From CAIVAT01 sp964355945 (lineage in GTDB: Bacteria > Bacteroidota > Bacteroidia > Bacteroidales > FEN-979): a stretch of DNA of 64,000 bases. The notes under the pieces were generated by a model that saw nothing but the letters and a program-made list of their open reading frames with translations, did no database searches and was not told where the DNA came from. The position numbers and the translations under genes were made by a program. Shown here piece after piece: positions 1-9,371 of this stretch. The stretch spans positions 11,351-75,350 of the forward strand of contig CAYHGE010000006.1 of NCBI GenBank assembly GCA_964355945.1. Reading direction: 5' to 3'. Numbering within the stretch: position 1 is the first letter of the stretch; the number at the start of each line of letters is the position of its first letter.

Positions 1-25
1 TCAAGTATCCCAAAACTATCTGTAT

Positions 26-1432
26 ATGAAAAAAACGATGACTTCCTTTATGATCACAGCATGTTTTATCATGCTGTTGTCCGCAGATCTAGAAGCACAA
101 TTTAATATTTCCGGGGAGTTCAGGCCTCGGTTGGAGTATCGCGACGGTTATGGTCAATTAAGAAGTTCCAAACAATCCCCGTACGTTGATATTCTTGGCA
201 GGAACAGGATTCTGTTTGATTATAAAAATGACAAATTCCAGGCAAAATTTTCGTTCCAGCATGCTTATGTTTTTGGAGAAAACAACTATGCCTCTGATAC
301 GATAACACGCAACACCATAAACATTCACGAAGGTTGGTTTAAATATAACTTCACACCGGTATTTGCGTTTAAAATAGGGCGGACGGAATTAATCTACGAT
401 GATGCACGGCTGTTTGGAAACTCAAACTGGGCGGCAAGAGGCGCATCACATGATGTTGTGCTGGCCCAGTGGGAATCCTCGAAAATAAGCTACAGAGGTG
501 ATTTCGGATTTGCAATTAACAACACGGCTCCGGCTAACGCATTCCTTTCGACCTATCAGCTGAAAAATTACAAATACATGGGATACCTGTATCAACAGAA
601 AAAGTTTTTGAAGGAGAATCTGATTTTTAGCATACTGGCGGTAACAGATATTTTTCAACAACCGGGCAAAGACAGGTATGATACCCTTTTTGTTACAAAC
701 GCCAATCACGATACGATCGGGACCACCGTGATTAAAAACGGGACCACCAATACCGATTCAACACAATTGTATGGCAGGCTCACAATTGGGGGAACCACAA
801 CATTTATATGGAAAAACCTGAAAGTATTTGGCGCAGGGTATTATCAGACCGGGCATTTCAGTGATGGAAGAACGCTTAGTGCAGGGATGTTCGGGGGTTA
901 TGCATCCTATAAAATTGTAAAACCCCTGACACTTTTGGCTGGTTATGAGTGGATAAGCGGCAATGATTACTCTGATACAAAAGGTATAAAAACAAAGTCA
1001 ACCTCTTTTTCAACATTATACGGTACCAGTCATGGGTTCTATGGCTATATGGACCTCTTTACAAGACATGTCGTTGGTGGAAACAGTTCCGGTCTCACCG
1101 ATTTGTATGCCCGGGCAACACTGGCGTTGAGCAGTAAAACCTCCCTCGAGGCAACCTACCGCATGTTTGGATTGGCAAAGGGTTATCTGCCAATTAAAAC
1201 CAGTACCTCCACATTTGAAAAAGTTGACAAGAACCTGGGATCTGAACTTGACTTAATGGTGTTATACAAACCCTATCCAAACTTTGAAATTAACGCCGCT
1301 TACTGCTTTTATCTGCCCACAACTACCATGGAAAAACTGAATAAACTGGCTCCGAATACAAGCACCTGGGCTCAATTTGCCTATATCATGCTCACCTACA
1401 AACCAAATTTCTTCAATTCTGACAAGCACTGA
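26..1432 (+). CDS. Outer-membrane beta-barrel protein, alginate-export/porin-like
   Basis: A 468-residue protein with an N-terminal signal peptide (charged start, hydrophobic core to about residue 24, ending near LEAQ). The rest consists of alternating amphipathic strands rich in Tyr, Phe, Asn and Gly, as in outer-membrane barrels. The mature N-terminus (FNISGEFRPRLEYRDGY) resembles the start of the alginate-export/porin family of Bacteroidota. The substrate cannot be read from the sequence. It stands alone, with a repeat-bearing spacer between it and queA. An outer-membrane location is well supported; the export role is inference from family resemblance. Confidence 0.65.
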   Translation: MKKTMTSFMITACFIMLLSADLEAQFNISGEFRPRLEYRDGYGQLRSSKQSPYVDILGRNRILFDYKNDKFQAKFSFQHAYVFGENNYASDTITRNTINIHEGWFKYNFTPVFAFKIGRTELIYDDARLFGNSNWAARGASHDVVLAQWESSKISYRGDFGFAINNTAPANAFLSTYQLKNYKYMGYLYQQKKFLKENLIFSILAVTDIFQQPGKDRYDTLFVTNANHDTIGTTVIKNGTTNTDSTQLYGRLTIGGTTTFIWKNLKVFGAGYYQTGHFSDGRTLSAGMFGGYASYKIVKPLTLLAGYEWISGNDYSDTKGIKTKSTSFSTLYGTSHGFYGYMDLFTRHVVGGNSSGLTDLYARATLALSSKTSLEATYRMFGLAKGYLPIKTSTSTFEKVDKNLGSELDLMVLYKPYPNFEINAAYCFYLPTTTMEKLNKLAPNTSTWAQFAYIMLTYKPNFFNSDKH

Positions 1433-1499
1433 TGAGGGCCTGTTAAAATTTTCAACTGGGCTTTAACTGTATTTCTAATTGCTCTTGCTTATTAATCGC

Positions 1500-1625
1500 T
1501 ATTATACTAATTGGTTGTATTTGGTGATCAAACATTCTTGTGCCATAGGCACGAAATCCTTCACCATCACCTCTGACCTACCCATATTTGGTCCCTCCGG
1601 GACCGGTTTTTGCAGAGACAATTGC
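1500..1625. repeat. Palindromic intergenic repeat, member A of a dispersed family
   Basis: The spacer after the porin gene contains the hairpins GTGCC-ATA-GGCAC (1540-1552) and GGTCCC-TCC-GGGACC (1590-1604). It also contains the blocks GGTTGTATTT and CTACCCATAT. The same blocks occur in the same order, in reverse orientation, in the element at 12170-12362, so the two are diverged copies. No convincing gene lies between 1433 and 1726. Confidence 0.6.
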
Positions 1626-1726
1626 CCCTGGAGATACCCCTGGTTAACCAATGCAATCCAGAAAAATCAGAAAGTTGTGCCACTTACAATCTTGTTTTTT
1701 TCCGACCTTTGCAGGAAAAAAGGCTG

Positions 1727-2971
1727 ATGCGTGACCCCGGAAACATCCGAATTGAAGATTTCGATTATCTGCTGCCTGCTGAGCGGATTGCACAGTTTCC
1801 TCTTGAAACACGCGATTCGTCTAAACTCCTGGTTTACAAGGATGGTTGTATTGCAGATGACAGATTTTCCGGGATAGATCAGCACCTTCCGAAGAATTGT
1901 CTGCTGGTCTTCAACAACACCCGCGTTATCCGTGCGAGGCTGATATTCAGTAAACCAACAGGGGGCCGGATTGAAATTTTCTGCCTCGAGCCCATGTTTC
2001 CAACTGCCGAAATCCAGCAAGCTTTTCATCAGAAATCCTCTTCAACCTGGAAATGCCTTGTCGGCAACATGAAACGATGGAAATCGGAAACGCTCACGAC
2101 AGAATGCAATACACATGGTGTGACCCACCAGATGTTTGCCGATCTCAAGACCGATTGCCAGGACGGGACGTTTGAAATTTCATTTAAGTGGTCTCCCCCT
2201 GAGAAAACATTTTCTGAAATCCTTGAATTGATGGGAAAAATCCCTTTGCCTCCTTATATTAACCGGCAGCCAGTCACTTCCGACAACGACCGGTATCAAA
2301 CCGTTTATGCCAGGAATGAAGGCTCTGTTGCTGCACCTACAGCGGGTTTACACTTTACCCACTCCCTCATCTCACAACTCCGTTCGAAAGGCATTGAAAC
2401 CGAAAATGTCACCCTGCATGTCGGTATGGGGACTTTCCGTTCTGTGGTGGCCGAACAAATCAGGGACCATCTGATGCATCAAGAAAAAATTGTGATTTCA
2501 AGAAACACTATCCATCAACTGCTGTCAAACCTGAACCGGCCGGTTATCGCAGTTGGCACCACCTCTGCCCGAACTCTGGAAAGCCTTTACTGGCTTGGCG
2601 TAAGTCTGATCCTGGATCATTCAGGCAACCACCCTGTGGTATCCCAATGGATCCCGTACCAGCAAAATACGGAGAGGATGATCTCTGTCAGGCAATCTCT
2701 TCAAGCCATTATCAACTACCTCGACGAACGAAAATTGGATGAATTTTCGGGGGAGACCCAACTCATGATTGTTCCCGGGTACCAATACAGGATTATTTCG
2801 GGGTTGATTACAAACTTCCATTTTCCAAAAAGCACCCTGCTGCTGTTGGTTGCCGCGATGATTGGAGATGACTGGCAACGCGTTTATAAACACGCCCTTG
2901 ACAATGGCTACCGTTTTCTCAGCTATGGCGATTCTTGTCTATTTTTTAACGCCCGGCTAAAATTGCCTTAA
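1727..2971 (+). CDS. queA: S-adenosylmethionine:tRNA ribosyltransferase-isomerase (QueA)
   Basis: QueA transfers and isomerises the ribosyl moiety of AdoMet onto 7-aminomethyl-7-deazaguanine in tRNA, making epoxyqueuosine. The 414-residue protein starts with the family signature IEDFDYLLPAERIAQFP and later shows YQTVYAR, AAPTAGLHFT, VTLHVGMGTFRSV and GLITNFHFPKSTLLLL. Bacteroidota QueA proteins are longer than the roughly 350 residues of Proteobacteria, which fits. The reading frame is open upstream to 1610, but that part is repeat spacer; the ATG at 1727 follows a CCTTTG box about 15 nt upstream and begins where homology begins. Confidence 0.95.
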   Translation: MRDPGNIRIEDFDYLLPAERIAQFPLETRDSSKLLVYKDGCIADDRFSGIDQHLPKNCLLVFNNTRVIRARLIFSKPTGGRIEIFCLEPMFPTAEIQQAFHQKSSSTWKCLVGNMKRWKSETLTTECNTHGVTHQMFADLKTDCQDGTFEISFKWSPPEKTFSEILELMGKIPLPPYINRQPVTSDNDRYQTVYARNEGSVAAPTAGLHFTHSLISQLRSKGIETENVTLHVGMGTFRSVVAEQIRDHLMHQEKIVISRNTIHQLLSNLNRPVIAVGTTSARTLESLYWLGVSLILDHSGNHPVVSQWIPYQQNTERMISVRQSLQAIINYLDERKLDEFSGETQLMIVPGYQYRIISGLITNFHFPKSTLLLLVAAMIGDDWQRVYKHALDNGYRFLSYGDSCLFFNARLKLP

Positions 2972-2977
2972 CATTTG

Positions 2978-2985
2978 TATCTTTG
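2978..2985 (+). promoter_or_regulatory. Bacteroidota -7 promoter box upstream of tatA
   Basis: TATCTTTG matches the TAnnTTTG consensus of the Bacteroidota primary sigma factor and lies 28 nt before the tatA start. A well-spaced -33 TTTG is not evident. Confidence 0.5.
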
Positions 2986-3012
2986 CATTACAATTAATTA
3001 AAACCCGACACC

Positions 3013-3237
3013 ATGACATTAAGCATATTGTTGATTTTCGGACTTGGTACCACTGAGTTAGTGCTTATCGCTTTAGTTGTCCTGCTTCTTTTTGGCGGAA
3101 AGAAAATTCCCGAACTTATGAAAGGCCTGGGAAAAGGGGTGAAAAGTTTCAAAGATGGCATGGACGGAATGGAAGAAGAGTTTAAAAAGTCCTCGGATAA
3201 AACACCTCCTGCAGATAAAAGTGAGAAGCAAATCTGA
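3013..3237 (+). CDS. tatA: Sec-independent protein translocase subunit TatA
   Basis: A 74-residue TatA/E-type protein: a short N-terminal segment, one transmembrane helix (about residues 8-27), the hinge FGGKKIPELMKGLGKG, then a charged amphipathic helix and acidic/lysine tail. TatA forms the pore of the twin-arginine pathway, which exports folded, cofactor-bearing proteins. It has its own -7 box and does not overlap queA. At least one Tat substrate is encoded in this window, the ferredoxin-type subunit at 57151. TatC is not here. Confidence 0.92.
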   Translation: MTLSILLIFGLGTTELVLIALVVLLLFGGKKIPELMKGLGKGVKSFKDGMDGMEEEFKKSSDKTPPADKSEKQI

Positions 3238-3341
3238 CTTTTCACACAACTATTCCTGCGTTCATTCTTTTTCCGGAATCGGATTTAGATTCTCCTATTT
3301 TATTTTTTTCTAATTCTGGCATCAATGTCAGGTTTTTGCAT

Positions 3342-3349
3342 TATCTTTG
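3342..3349 (+). promoter_or_regulatory. Bacteroidota -7 promoter box upstream of the peroxiredoxin gene
   Basis: TATCTTTG (consensus TAnnTTTG) lies 29 nt before the start codon at 3378. No clear -33 element at standard spacing was found. Confidence 0.5.
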
Positions 3350-3377
3350 TTTGTATTTATTCTAAATTAGATTTATC

Positions 3378-4112
3378 ATGAAACAGATAATGCTTTTTGT
3401 TCTTTTTTCAGGTCTCCTTGGAAACCTGGTACTGGCGCAGGATGTAACAAATTTACGGATCCCGCTTATCGGCGAAACTGCCCCTAAATTCACTGCTGAA
3501 TCAACACATGGAACCATCACTTTTCCTGATAACAATAATTCCAGGTGGACAATTCTTTTCAGCCATCCTGCAGATTTCACCGCAGTGTGCAGCACGGAGA
3601 TACTTGAAATTGCTGCAATGCAGGAGGACTTTGACAAACTGAACACCAGGCTGATGGTCATTTCAACAGACGCGGTTTCAAGTCACATCGAATGGGTAAA
3701 ATCATTGGAAACCATCAGATATAAGAACCGGGAACCGGTTAAAATCAAATTTCCTCTCATTTCAGATAAAAGCCTGGAGATTTCAAAAAAATACGGGATG
3801 ATCCATTCCTATTCCAGTACAACCAAGGATGTGCGAGGTGTTTTTATCATTTCCCCCGAAGACAAGATCGATGGAATCTTTTTTTATCCGATGAATGTTG
3901 GCCGGAACCTGGATGAAATCAAACGAACCCTCATCGCCATGCAGACTGCAGAAAAAAACAACGTTCTCATACCTGCCAATTGGAATCCAGGGGATGATGT
4001 CATGCTGCCCAGCCCTAAAACTTCGGCTGATGCTGATAAGACTTCAAAGAGCAACAGCCCTGGTCTATACAGTGTAACCTGGTATATGTGGTTCAGGAAG
4101 TTACAGGAATAG
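3378..4112 (+). CDS. Secreted 1-Cys peroxiredoxin (Prx6-type)
   Basis: A 244-residue thioredoxin-fold peroxidase. The peroxidatic motif HPADFTAVCSTE places the active Cys at residue 71. The long C-terminal arm ending SVTWYMWFRKLQE is typical of the Prx6/1-Cys branch. Unlike most Prx6 proteins it begins with a signal peptide (hydrophobic residues 3-18, cleavage after LAQ), so it probably acts in the periplasm or outside the cell against hydrogen or lipid peroxides. It has its own -7 box upstream. The family call is firm; the location is inferred from the leader. Confidence 0.88.
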   Translation: MKQIMLFVLFSGLLGNLVLAQDVTNLRIPLIGETAPKFTAESTHGTITFPDNNNSRWTILFSHPADFTAVCSTEILEIAAMQEDFDKLNTRLMVISTDAVSSHIEWVKSLETIRYKNREPVKIKFPLISDKSLEISKKYGMIHSYSSTTKDVRGVFIISPEDKIDGIFFYPMNVGRNLDEIKRTLIAMQTAEKNNVLIPANWNPGDDVMLPSPKTSADADKTSKSNSPGLYSVTWYMWFRKLQE

Positions 4113-4200
4113 CAGGAAACTGTCAAATTAGCAGATAGTATTTTTGCTCAGAAGAATAGCTTGTAATTTTGTAATTTCGCTTGCCTTTCAAGCATGGTTC

Positions 4201-5571
4201 ATGAAAAAGCGAATACTTTTTGCAACATCCTCTGTTTTTCTGGCTTGTATTGCTTTTGCCGGATTCTACTTAAATTCATTGCTTCCCATCATCACAGGTT
4301 ATTCTGCGAAATATCTGTGTTCAGCGGTTTTTATCTCCAACAGAAATCCAGGCGAGGTTGAATCAGTTGACCTTGATTTTTCATTTATCCGTTATGTAAC
4401 AAACGACATTAATTACCGCGATAAAAGTGTTACCAGCCATTTTCTCTGGGGTGAATCGACCGCAGTTTTCCGGCCGGATTACGGATGTACGCTGTTAAGA
4501 GGAGTGACCGAAAGCGAATGGAGGCAAAAGCATCCACATTCTATCCCAAAGGCTGATTATAACCAGGATACCATGCATTGGCCGCTTGGCAATGTAATAC
4601 CCGAGGTAAAAACCGGGATTAACAAACGAGCCCTGGCTGAAATTTCAGACAAGTTAATGGTTTACCGCACTTATCATGGCAATGCGTTTGCATTTCTCGT
4701 GGTTCACAAAGGGATTCCGGTTGCAGAGTGTTACAGAAAGGGTTTCAATGCCAAAACGAGATTTCTGAGCTGGTCGATGGCCAAAAGTTTTACCAATGCG
4801 ATTGCAGGGATCATGGTGAAAGAAGGCTTGTTAAACATTTACACGACAACAGGAATTCCACAATGGCAAAACGATGCCCGCAACAAAATCACCATCAACG
4901 ACCTGATGCAGATGCAGAGCGGACTGAGGTGGAACGAAGAATACGGTAACCGTTCCGACGTGACCCTGATGCTCTATAACAACAAGGACTACGCGGGTTT
5001 TGCAATAAACCAGCCGCTGGAATCTCCGGTGGGTACCATTTGGTATTATTCATCGGGGTCAACAAATATTGTCAACTACCTCATGCGAATGAAATTTCAA
5101 TCGGACAGTGAATATTATGCCTATCCATATTCCAGGTTGTTCAATAAAATCGGGATGCCTGATGCTGCGTTCGACACCGATCCGACCGGCAACCTTGTCG
5201 GGTCTTCATACCTGTATGCCACGGCTCGTGATTATGCCCGGTTTGGCATGTTATACCTTCAGGATGGCATCTTCAATGGTGAACGAATTCTGCCGGAAGG
5301 GTGGGTCCGGCATACAACCAGCCCTGCCAGCAAAAGCCATGGTCATTATGGTTCTTCTTTTTGGCTGAACAAGGGAAAATATTTATCATCGGCTCCTGTC
5401 GACATGTATTCATGCAATGGCCATGACGGGCAGCGCATTTTCATCATTCCTTCGCAGGATCTGGTTGTGGTTGTACTGGGTTATTCGCCGAAGTCAAAAA
5501 ACGAGATGCATTTCAATCAATTGCTCAAAGATATTTTAAACACATTACCCGTTCAACAACCAACTGATTGA
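4201..5571 (+). CDS. Serine hydrolase, class C beta-lactamase/DD-peptidase family
   Basis: A 456-residue protein with an N-terminal membrane anchor or signal (residues 4-25) and a beta-lactamase (AmpC-like) domain from about residue 140. The catalytic SxxK is in the segment SWSMAKS (Ser192, Lys195); a YSS motif follows in WYYSSGSTN, and the third box is GHDG near the C-terminus. Such proteins are esterases, DD-peptidases or amidohydrolases, and the substrate cannot be told here. The frame is open 57 nt upstream, but the ATG at 4201 directly precedes a normal MKKRI signal start and is preferred. Confidence 0.82.
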   Translation: MKKRILFATSSVFLACIAFAGFYLNSLLPIITGYSAKYLCSAVFISNRNPGEVESVDLDFSFIRYVTNDINYRDKSVTSHFLWGESTAVFRPDYGCTLLRGVTESEWRQKHPHSIPKADYNQDTMHWPLGNVIPEVKTGINKRALAEISDKLMVYRTYHGNAFAFLVVHKGIPVAECYRKGFNAKTRFLSWSMAKSFTNAIAGIMVKEGLLNIYTTTGIPQWQNDARNKITINDLMQMQSGLRWNEEYGNRSDVTLMLYNNKDYAGFAINQPLESPVGTIWYYSSGSTNIVNYLMRMKFQSDSEYYAYPYSRLFNKIGMPDAAFDTDPTGNLVGSSYLYATARDYARFGMLYLQDGIFNGERILPEGWVRHTTSPASKSHGHYGSSFWLNKGKYLSSAPVDMYSCNGHDGQRIFIIPSQDLVVVVLGYSPKSKNEMHFNQLLKDILNTLPVQQPTD

Positions 5572-5699
5572 CATCACATTCTGTTCGTAACAGATGTTTT
5601 TGCCTGAAGGTAAATAGTCGTATTCTATCCTCATCTGATATCCTCAATTGGAAACAGATGCAAAAACAGCTACAATCTGATATATATTTTTGCAATTTA

Positions 5700-5731
5700 T
5701 TTGGTCTAAATTATTTATTGGCTTACCTTCG
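5700..5731 (+). promoter_or_regulatory. Promoter: -33 TTTG and -7 TACCTTCG
   Basis: TTTG at 5700-5703 and TACCTTCG at 5724-5731, separated by 20 nt, fit the Bacteroidota promoter pattern with one mismatch in the -7 box. Transcription would start near 5738, which argues that the following lipoprotein begins at the GTG at 5755 rather than the GTG at 5731. Confidence 0.5.
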
Positions 5732-5754
5732 TGCTGTTTTATACCAAAGATACC

Positions 5755-6174
5755 GTGAGGAAACTTTTTTTTGCCACCTTGTGTTTTTTACCCTTTCTTA
5801 TTTCATGTAAATCAACACATTTCACTCCCAAGAATTACAAAGAGCGCCAACTTGTGGTTGGCAGCAGCGGCGGAGTTACCGGCATGCTGAAGGAGTATGT
5901 TCTACTCGACAATGGCCAGCTTTTCCTGAGTAAAGGGCTAAACGGAGAGTGGAAAGAGCTTGCAAAATTGAAGAAAAGCAAGTCCAAAGAGATTTTCAAC
6001 AAAGCAGATGAGGTGAAAATCGGCACATTAAAGTTCAACCATCCCGGAAATATGTCCTATTACCTGATCCTGAAAGAACCACCGCGCTCGAACGAAGTCA
6101 AGTGGGGAGAAACCGGGGTAACTCTGCCTGATGGAATCAGTGCATTTTACGATTACCTGTTAACAGTATTTTAA
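5755..6174 (+). CDS. Small hypothetical lipoprotein
   Basis: A protein of about 139 residues starting at GTG (VRKLFFATLCFLPFLISCKS). It has a lipobox LISC with the lipidated Cys at residue 18. The mature part is short, Lys-rich and beta-predicted, with no family I recognise. Its segment beginning LPDGISAFYDYLLTVF ends the protein. It is probably anchored to a membrane facing the periplasm or outside. It lies 18 nt before the M4 protease gene and may be co-transcribed with it. Confidence 0.65.
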   Translation: MRKLFFATLCFLPFLISCKSTHFTPKNYKERQLVVGSSGGVTGMLKEYVLLDNGQLFLSKGLNGEWKELAKLKKSKSKEIFNKADEVKIGTLKFNHPGNMSYYLILKEPPRSNEVKWGETGVTLPDGISAFYDYLLTVF

Positions 6175-6192
6175 TCCTTATTCAAACCAGCA

Positions 6193-9100
6193 ATGAAGAA
6201 CCTTATACACGTTTTTAGCACATCTTTCCTGATCACAGCAATGGCTTTTTCCTCCATGGGACAAGTCAACCCTTTTGCTGTCAAGTCGAAATCTTTAAAA
6301 TCTGCCGGTTTTATGCCACAGCAGGTTCAGCCACTTCCCGGTCATTCGGTTGCAAAATCGGCCCGCATTTCACAGGCATCAGCATTTCATCCTGTAAGCC
6401 ATCCATTGCCCTCATTTTCAGTGAACAAAAACACATTTGGCGAAAAAAAATATAACCACCAGGGGCAGGTGATTTTTTTAAGCGGAACACTTCCAAATCC
6501 GGCAAACACTGCACTGAAATCAACGGCCAGTATGGAAGCAGCCTGTTATGAGTATCTTCAAGCCATTCAGACAGATCTGAAGATCAGGGATGCCCGGGAA
6601 GAATTCAGGATTAAAAGTACCCAGACCGATGAACTGGGAATCATTCATGTTAAACTGGAGCAGATTTACCAAGGCATTCCGGTTTATGGCGGGGAGGCAT
6701 ACCTTCATGCCTCTGATGATCAGATCAACCTGTTCAACGGCAATCCGTACCCGACATTTTCAGGAACAGATGTCAACCCATCTGTGGCTTCCTCCCAGGC
6801 ACAACTGATTACCATCATGGATGTGTCGAAACGGACAAACTACCACGATCTGGATGAGAATCAAAAGGCAATGCTGAATTACAGCATGCCAAAAAGTGAG
6901 CTGGTCATTTATCCGAAAGACCGCAACCCCAGACAGCAGTTCCTGGCATGGCACGTTACCATCAGGCCGAATTTCAGGGAACGGTGGGAGTACTTTGTTG
7001 ATGCCAAATCCGGTTCAGTCATTCATTTTTACAACAACACACACTCAGACGGGGATGTAACTGCATCGGGTTCCGACCTCAACGGCGTTAACCGGACCAT
7101 CCATGCCTATCTTCAGAACGGCACCTACCTGATGGTGGATGTGTCGAAAACCATGTACAACCCACAGAACCAGGAAGGCACCATGCGTTGTTACGATGCA
7201 AATTACACCTGCCCTTCATCCCAGGGTTTCAATCCCGGGGTTGCCTCAACCACCAACAATGTGTGGGGACCAAAGGTTATCTCTGCCCAGTACAATGCCG
7301 GGGTGACCTATGAATATTTCAGGACTACACACGGGAAAAACTCATGGAACAACCAGGGAGGCTCGATACTCAGCGTGATTAATGCCACCGAAAGCAATGG
7401 CAGCGGTATGGACAATGCCTACTGGAACGGCGTTTGCATCGTTTATGGCAATGGAGATACCCAGTTTAAACCGCTGGGAGGTGCCCTGGATGTGAGTGCA
7501 CATGAACTTGGCCATGCGTATGATGAAGCCTCCGCCAATCTTGAATACCAGAACCAGTCAGGCGCAATGAACGAAGCCTTTTCGGATATTGCCGGAGCAG
7601 TGGTGGAGAGACTTAACTGGAAAATCGGTGAGGATGTTGTGAAACCCGGCTCCTTCCCTAACGGATGTTTACGGGATATGTCAAACCCCCACAATGGCGG
7701 ATCGAGTTTTAACGATCCAGGCTATCAACCCGCCCATGTTAACGAAATGTATAACGGAAGCCAGGACAATGGCGGGGTTCACATCAACAGCGGGATCATC
7801 AACTATGCCTTCTATAAGTATTCAACTGCTGTCGGAATCGATAAGGGGGAAAAAACATTTTTCAAAGCGTTGTTTCAATATCTCACCCGTTCGTCGCAGT
7901 TTATCGATTGCCGGCTGGCTGTGATCCAATCTGCCAAAGATCTTTATGGCGATGGTTCCGCAGAAGTAAATGCAGCCAAAACTGCCTTTGATGAGGTTGG
8001 CATCTCTGACGGTTCCGGAGGAAATTACCAGAACCAGTTGCCGGTTAACCCTGGCCAGGACTATATCCTTGCCTACAATACTTATGCAGCAGATCCAAAT
8101 ACACTTTACCTCTCATCGACCGTGGGATCAAATTTTGTTGCAATGAGCCAGACTACCCTGGTTAACAAACCCAGCATTATTGACGATGGCAGTCTGGCTG
8201 TATTCATTGGTTCAGACAAGATGATGCACGCCATGACCCTTGGAAGCCAACCCCAGGAATCCATCATTCAATCCGAAGCCATCTGGTCGAATGTAGCCAT
8301 CTCCAAAGATGGATCGATGATCGCGGCAGTTACTGAATACCAGGATTCTGCCATCTACATTTACAGCTATCAGAAACAACTTTGGGTAAAAGCCCACCTG
8401 TACAATCCCACCACGCAGCAGGGTGTAATAACCAACAATGTTCTCTATGCCGATGCACTGGAATGGGACTACAGCGGTGATTTCATCATGTACGATGCCT
8501 ACAACCAGATGAACAGCTCGACTTCCGGCCAGAACGTTGATTACTGGGATATCAGTTTCATGAAAGTCTGGGATAAAGCCACCAATGACTGGGGAAACGG
8601 AGATGTTTTCAAACTGGTTTCCGGAATTCCTGAAGGAATCAGCATCGGAAATGCTTCACTGTCCAAGAACTCGCCGTCCGTTTGCGCATTTGATTATGTT
8701 GATGCCAACACCAACACGATCAGCGTATTGGCAGCAAATCTCGAAACAGGCGATTTCGTTGAGGTCTTCAACAATGGAAACACACTGAGCTACCCGAATT
8801 ATTCTAAACTTGACGACCAGATCATTTTCACTTCCCTCTCTAACGGGGCTTCTGTCATTGCCGGCATTGCCATGTCACCCGACAAGGTTCATCCTGCTGC
8901 TTCAAATGCAAATATTCTTATTTCGGATGCCAAATGGGGTGTCTGGTTTGCCCAGGGTGACCGCCATATAGGGTTGGATGAAATCAACAATCAACCTGGT
9001 ATGACGTTATATCCAAACCCTGCACACAACATGGTTAATGTTTCATTGGAACAAAAGGTAACAGAGCCATTTACAATAGAGGTTTACGATATCCGGGGCG

Positions 9101-9234
9101 GGCTTAAAACGACATCGACTTACACTGCTTCCGAGAATATCACACTTGATTGTTCCGGCCTGGTACCCGGACTGTACCTGGTAAAAATGACCGGAAAAGA
9201 CTTTTCAACATCGCGGAAGATCATGATTCAGTAA
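6193..9234 (+). CDS. Secreted M4 (thermolysin-family) metalloprotease with T9SS sorting domain
   Basis: A 1013-residue extracellular zinc endopeptidase. Order: signal peptide (1-23), FTP/PepSY-type propeptide (about 50-275), and M4 catalytic domain (about 285-615). The zinc motif HELGH is at 437-441, the third ligand Glu461 is in MNEAFSD, and the catalytic His530 is in GGVHINSG. A region of about 300 residues resembling WD/TolB-type beta strands follows. A Por secretion-system type A tail (LYPNPAHN, GLVPGLYLVKM, final KIMIQ) targets it to the type IX system. It is twice the size of thermolysin because of the propeptide and the post-catalytic region. Confidence 0.92.
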   Translation: MKNLIHVFSTSFLITAMAFSSMGQVNPFAVKSKSLKSAGFMPQQVQPLPGHSVAKSARISQASAFHPVSHPLPSFSVNKNTFGEKKYNHQGQVIFLSGTLPNPANTALKSTASMEAACYEYLQAIQTDLKIRDAREEFRIKSTQTDELGIIHVKLEQIYQGIPVYGGEAYLHASDDQINLFNGNPYPTFSGTDVNPSVASSQAQLITIMDVSKRTNYHDLDENQKAMLNYSMPKSELVIYPKDRNPRQQFLAWHVTIRPNFRERWEYFVDAKSGSVIHFYNNTHSDGDVTASGSDLNGVNRTIHAYLQNGTYLMVDVSKTMYNPQNQEGTMRCYDANYTCPSSQGFNPGVASTTNNVWGPKVISAQYNAGVTYEYFRTTHGKNSWNNQGGSILSVINATESNGSGMDNAYWNGVCIVYGNGDTQFKPLGGALDVSAHELGHAYDEASANLEYQNQSGAMNEAFSDIAGAVVERLNWKIGEDVVKPGSFPNGCLRDMSNPHNGGSSFNDPGYQPAHVNEMYNGSQDNGGVHINSGIINYAFYKYSTAVGIDKGEKTFFKALFQYLTRSSQFIDCRLAVIQSAKDLYGDGSAEVNAAKTAFDEVGISDGSGGNYQNQLPVNPGQDYILAYNTYAADPNTLYLSSTVGSNFVAMSQTTLVNKPSIIDDGSLAVFIGSDKMMHAMTLGSQPQESIIQSEAIWSNVAISKDGSMIAAVTEYQDSAIYIYSYQKQLWVKAHLYNPTTQQGVITNNVLYADALEWDYSGDFIMYDAYNQMNSSTSGQNVDYWDISFMKVWDKATNDWGNGDVFKLVSGIPEGISIGNASLSKNSPSVCAFDYVDANTNTISVLAANLETGDFVEVFNNGNTLSYPNYSKLDDQIIFTSLSNGASVIAGIAMSPDKVHPAASNANILISDAKWGVWFAQGDRHIGLDEINNQPGMTLYPNPAHNMVNVSLEQKVTEPFTIEVYDIRGGLKTTSTYTASENITLDCSGLVPGLYLVKMTGKDFSTSRKIMIQ

Positions 9235-9254
9235 TAGTTGAAGTCCGTCCCGAT

Positions 9255-9352
9255 TTGACCCGGGATATTACGCCCCTTCAGGGCTGTAGTTTTCACTGCA
9301 CGCATACCAAGGGCTGCACCCTTGGTTAAGATATTGGGCCGCTTCGCGGGCA
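9255..9352. repeat. Palindromic REP-like intergenic repeat
   Basis: The spacer between convergent genes holds three hairpins: GCCC-CTTCA-GGGC (9272-9284), a perfect 8-bp stem ACCAAGGG/CCCTTGGT with loop CTGCA (9306-9326), and CCGC-TTC-GCGG (9339-9349). Two convergent genes end here, so the hairpins may also act as a terminator. A REP-like identity is inference. Confidence 0.55.
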
Positions 9353-9371
9353 TTCGCTTTAAAAAAGGGAT

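Noticed and set aside
1610..1726. N-terminal extension of queA
   Set aside because: Homology starts at 1727; the upstream codons are spacer and promoter-like sequence.
1479..1727. Open frame of 82 codons before queA
   Set aside because: It lies within palindromic repeat sequence and has no homology or start signals.
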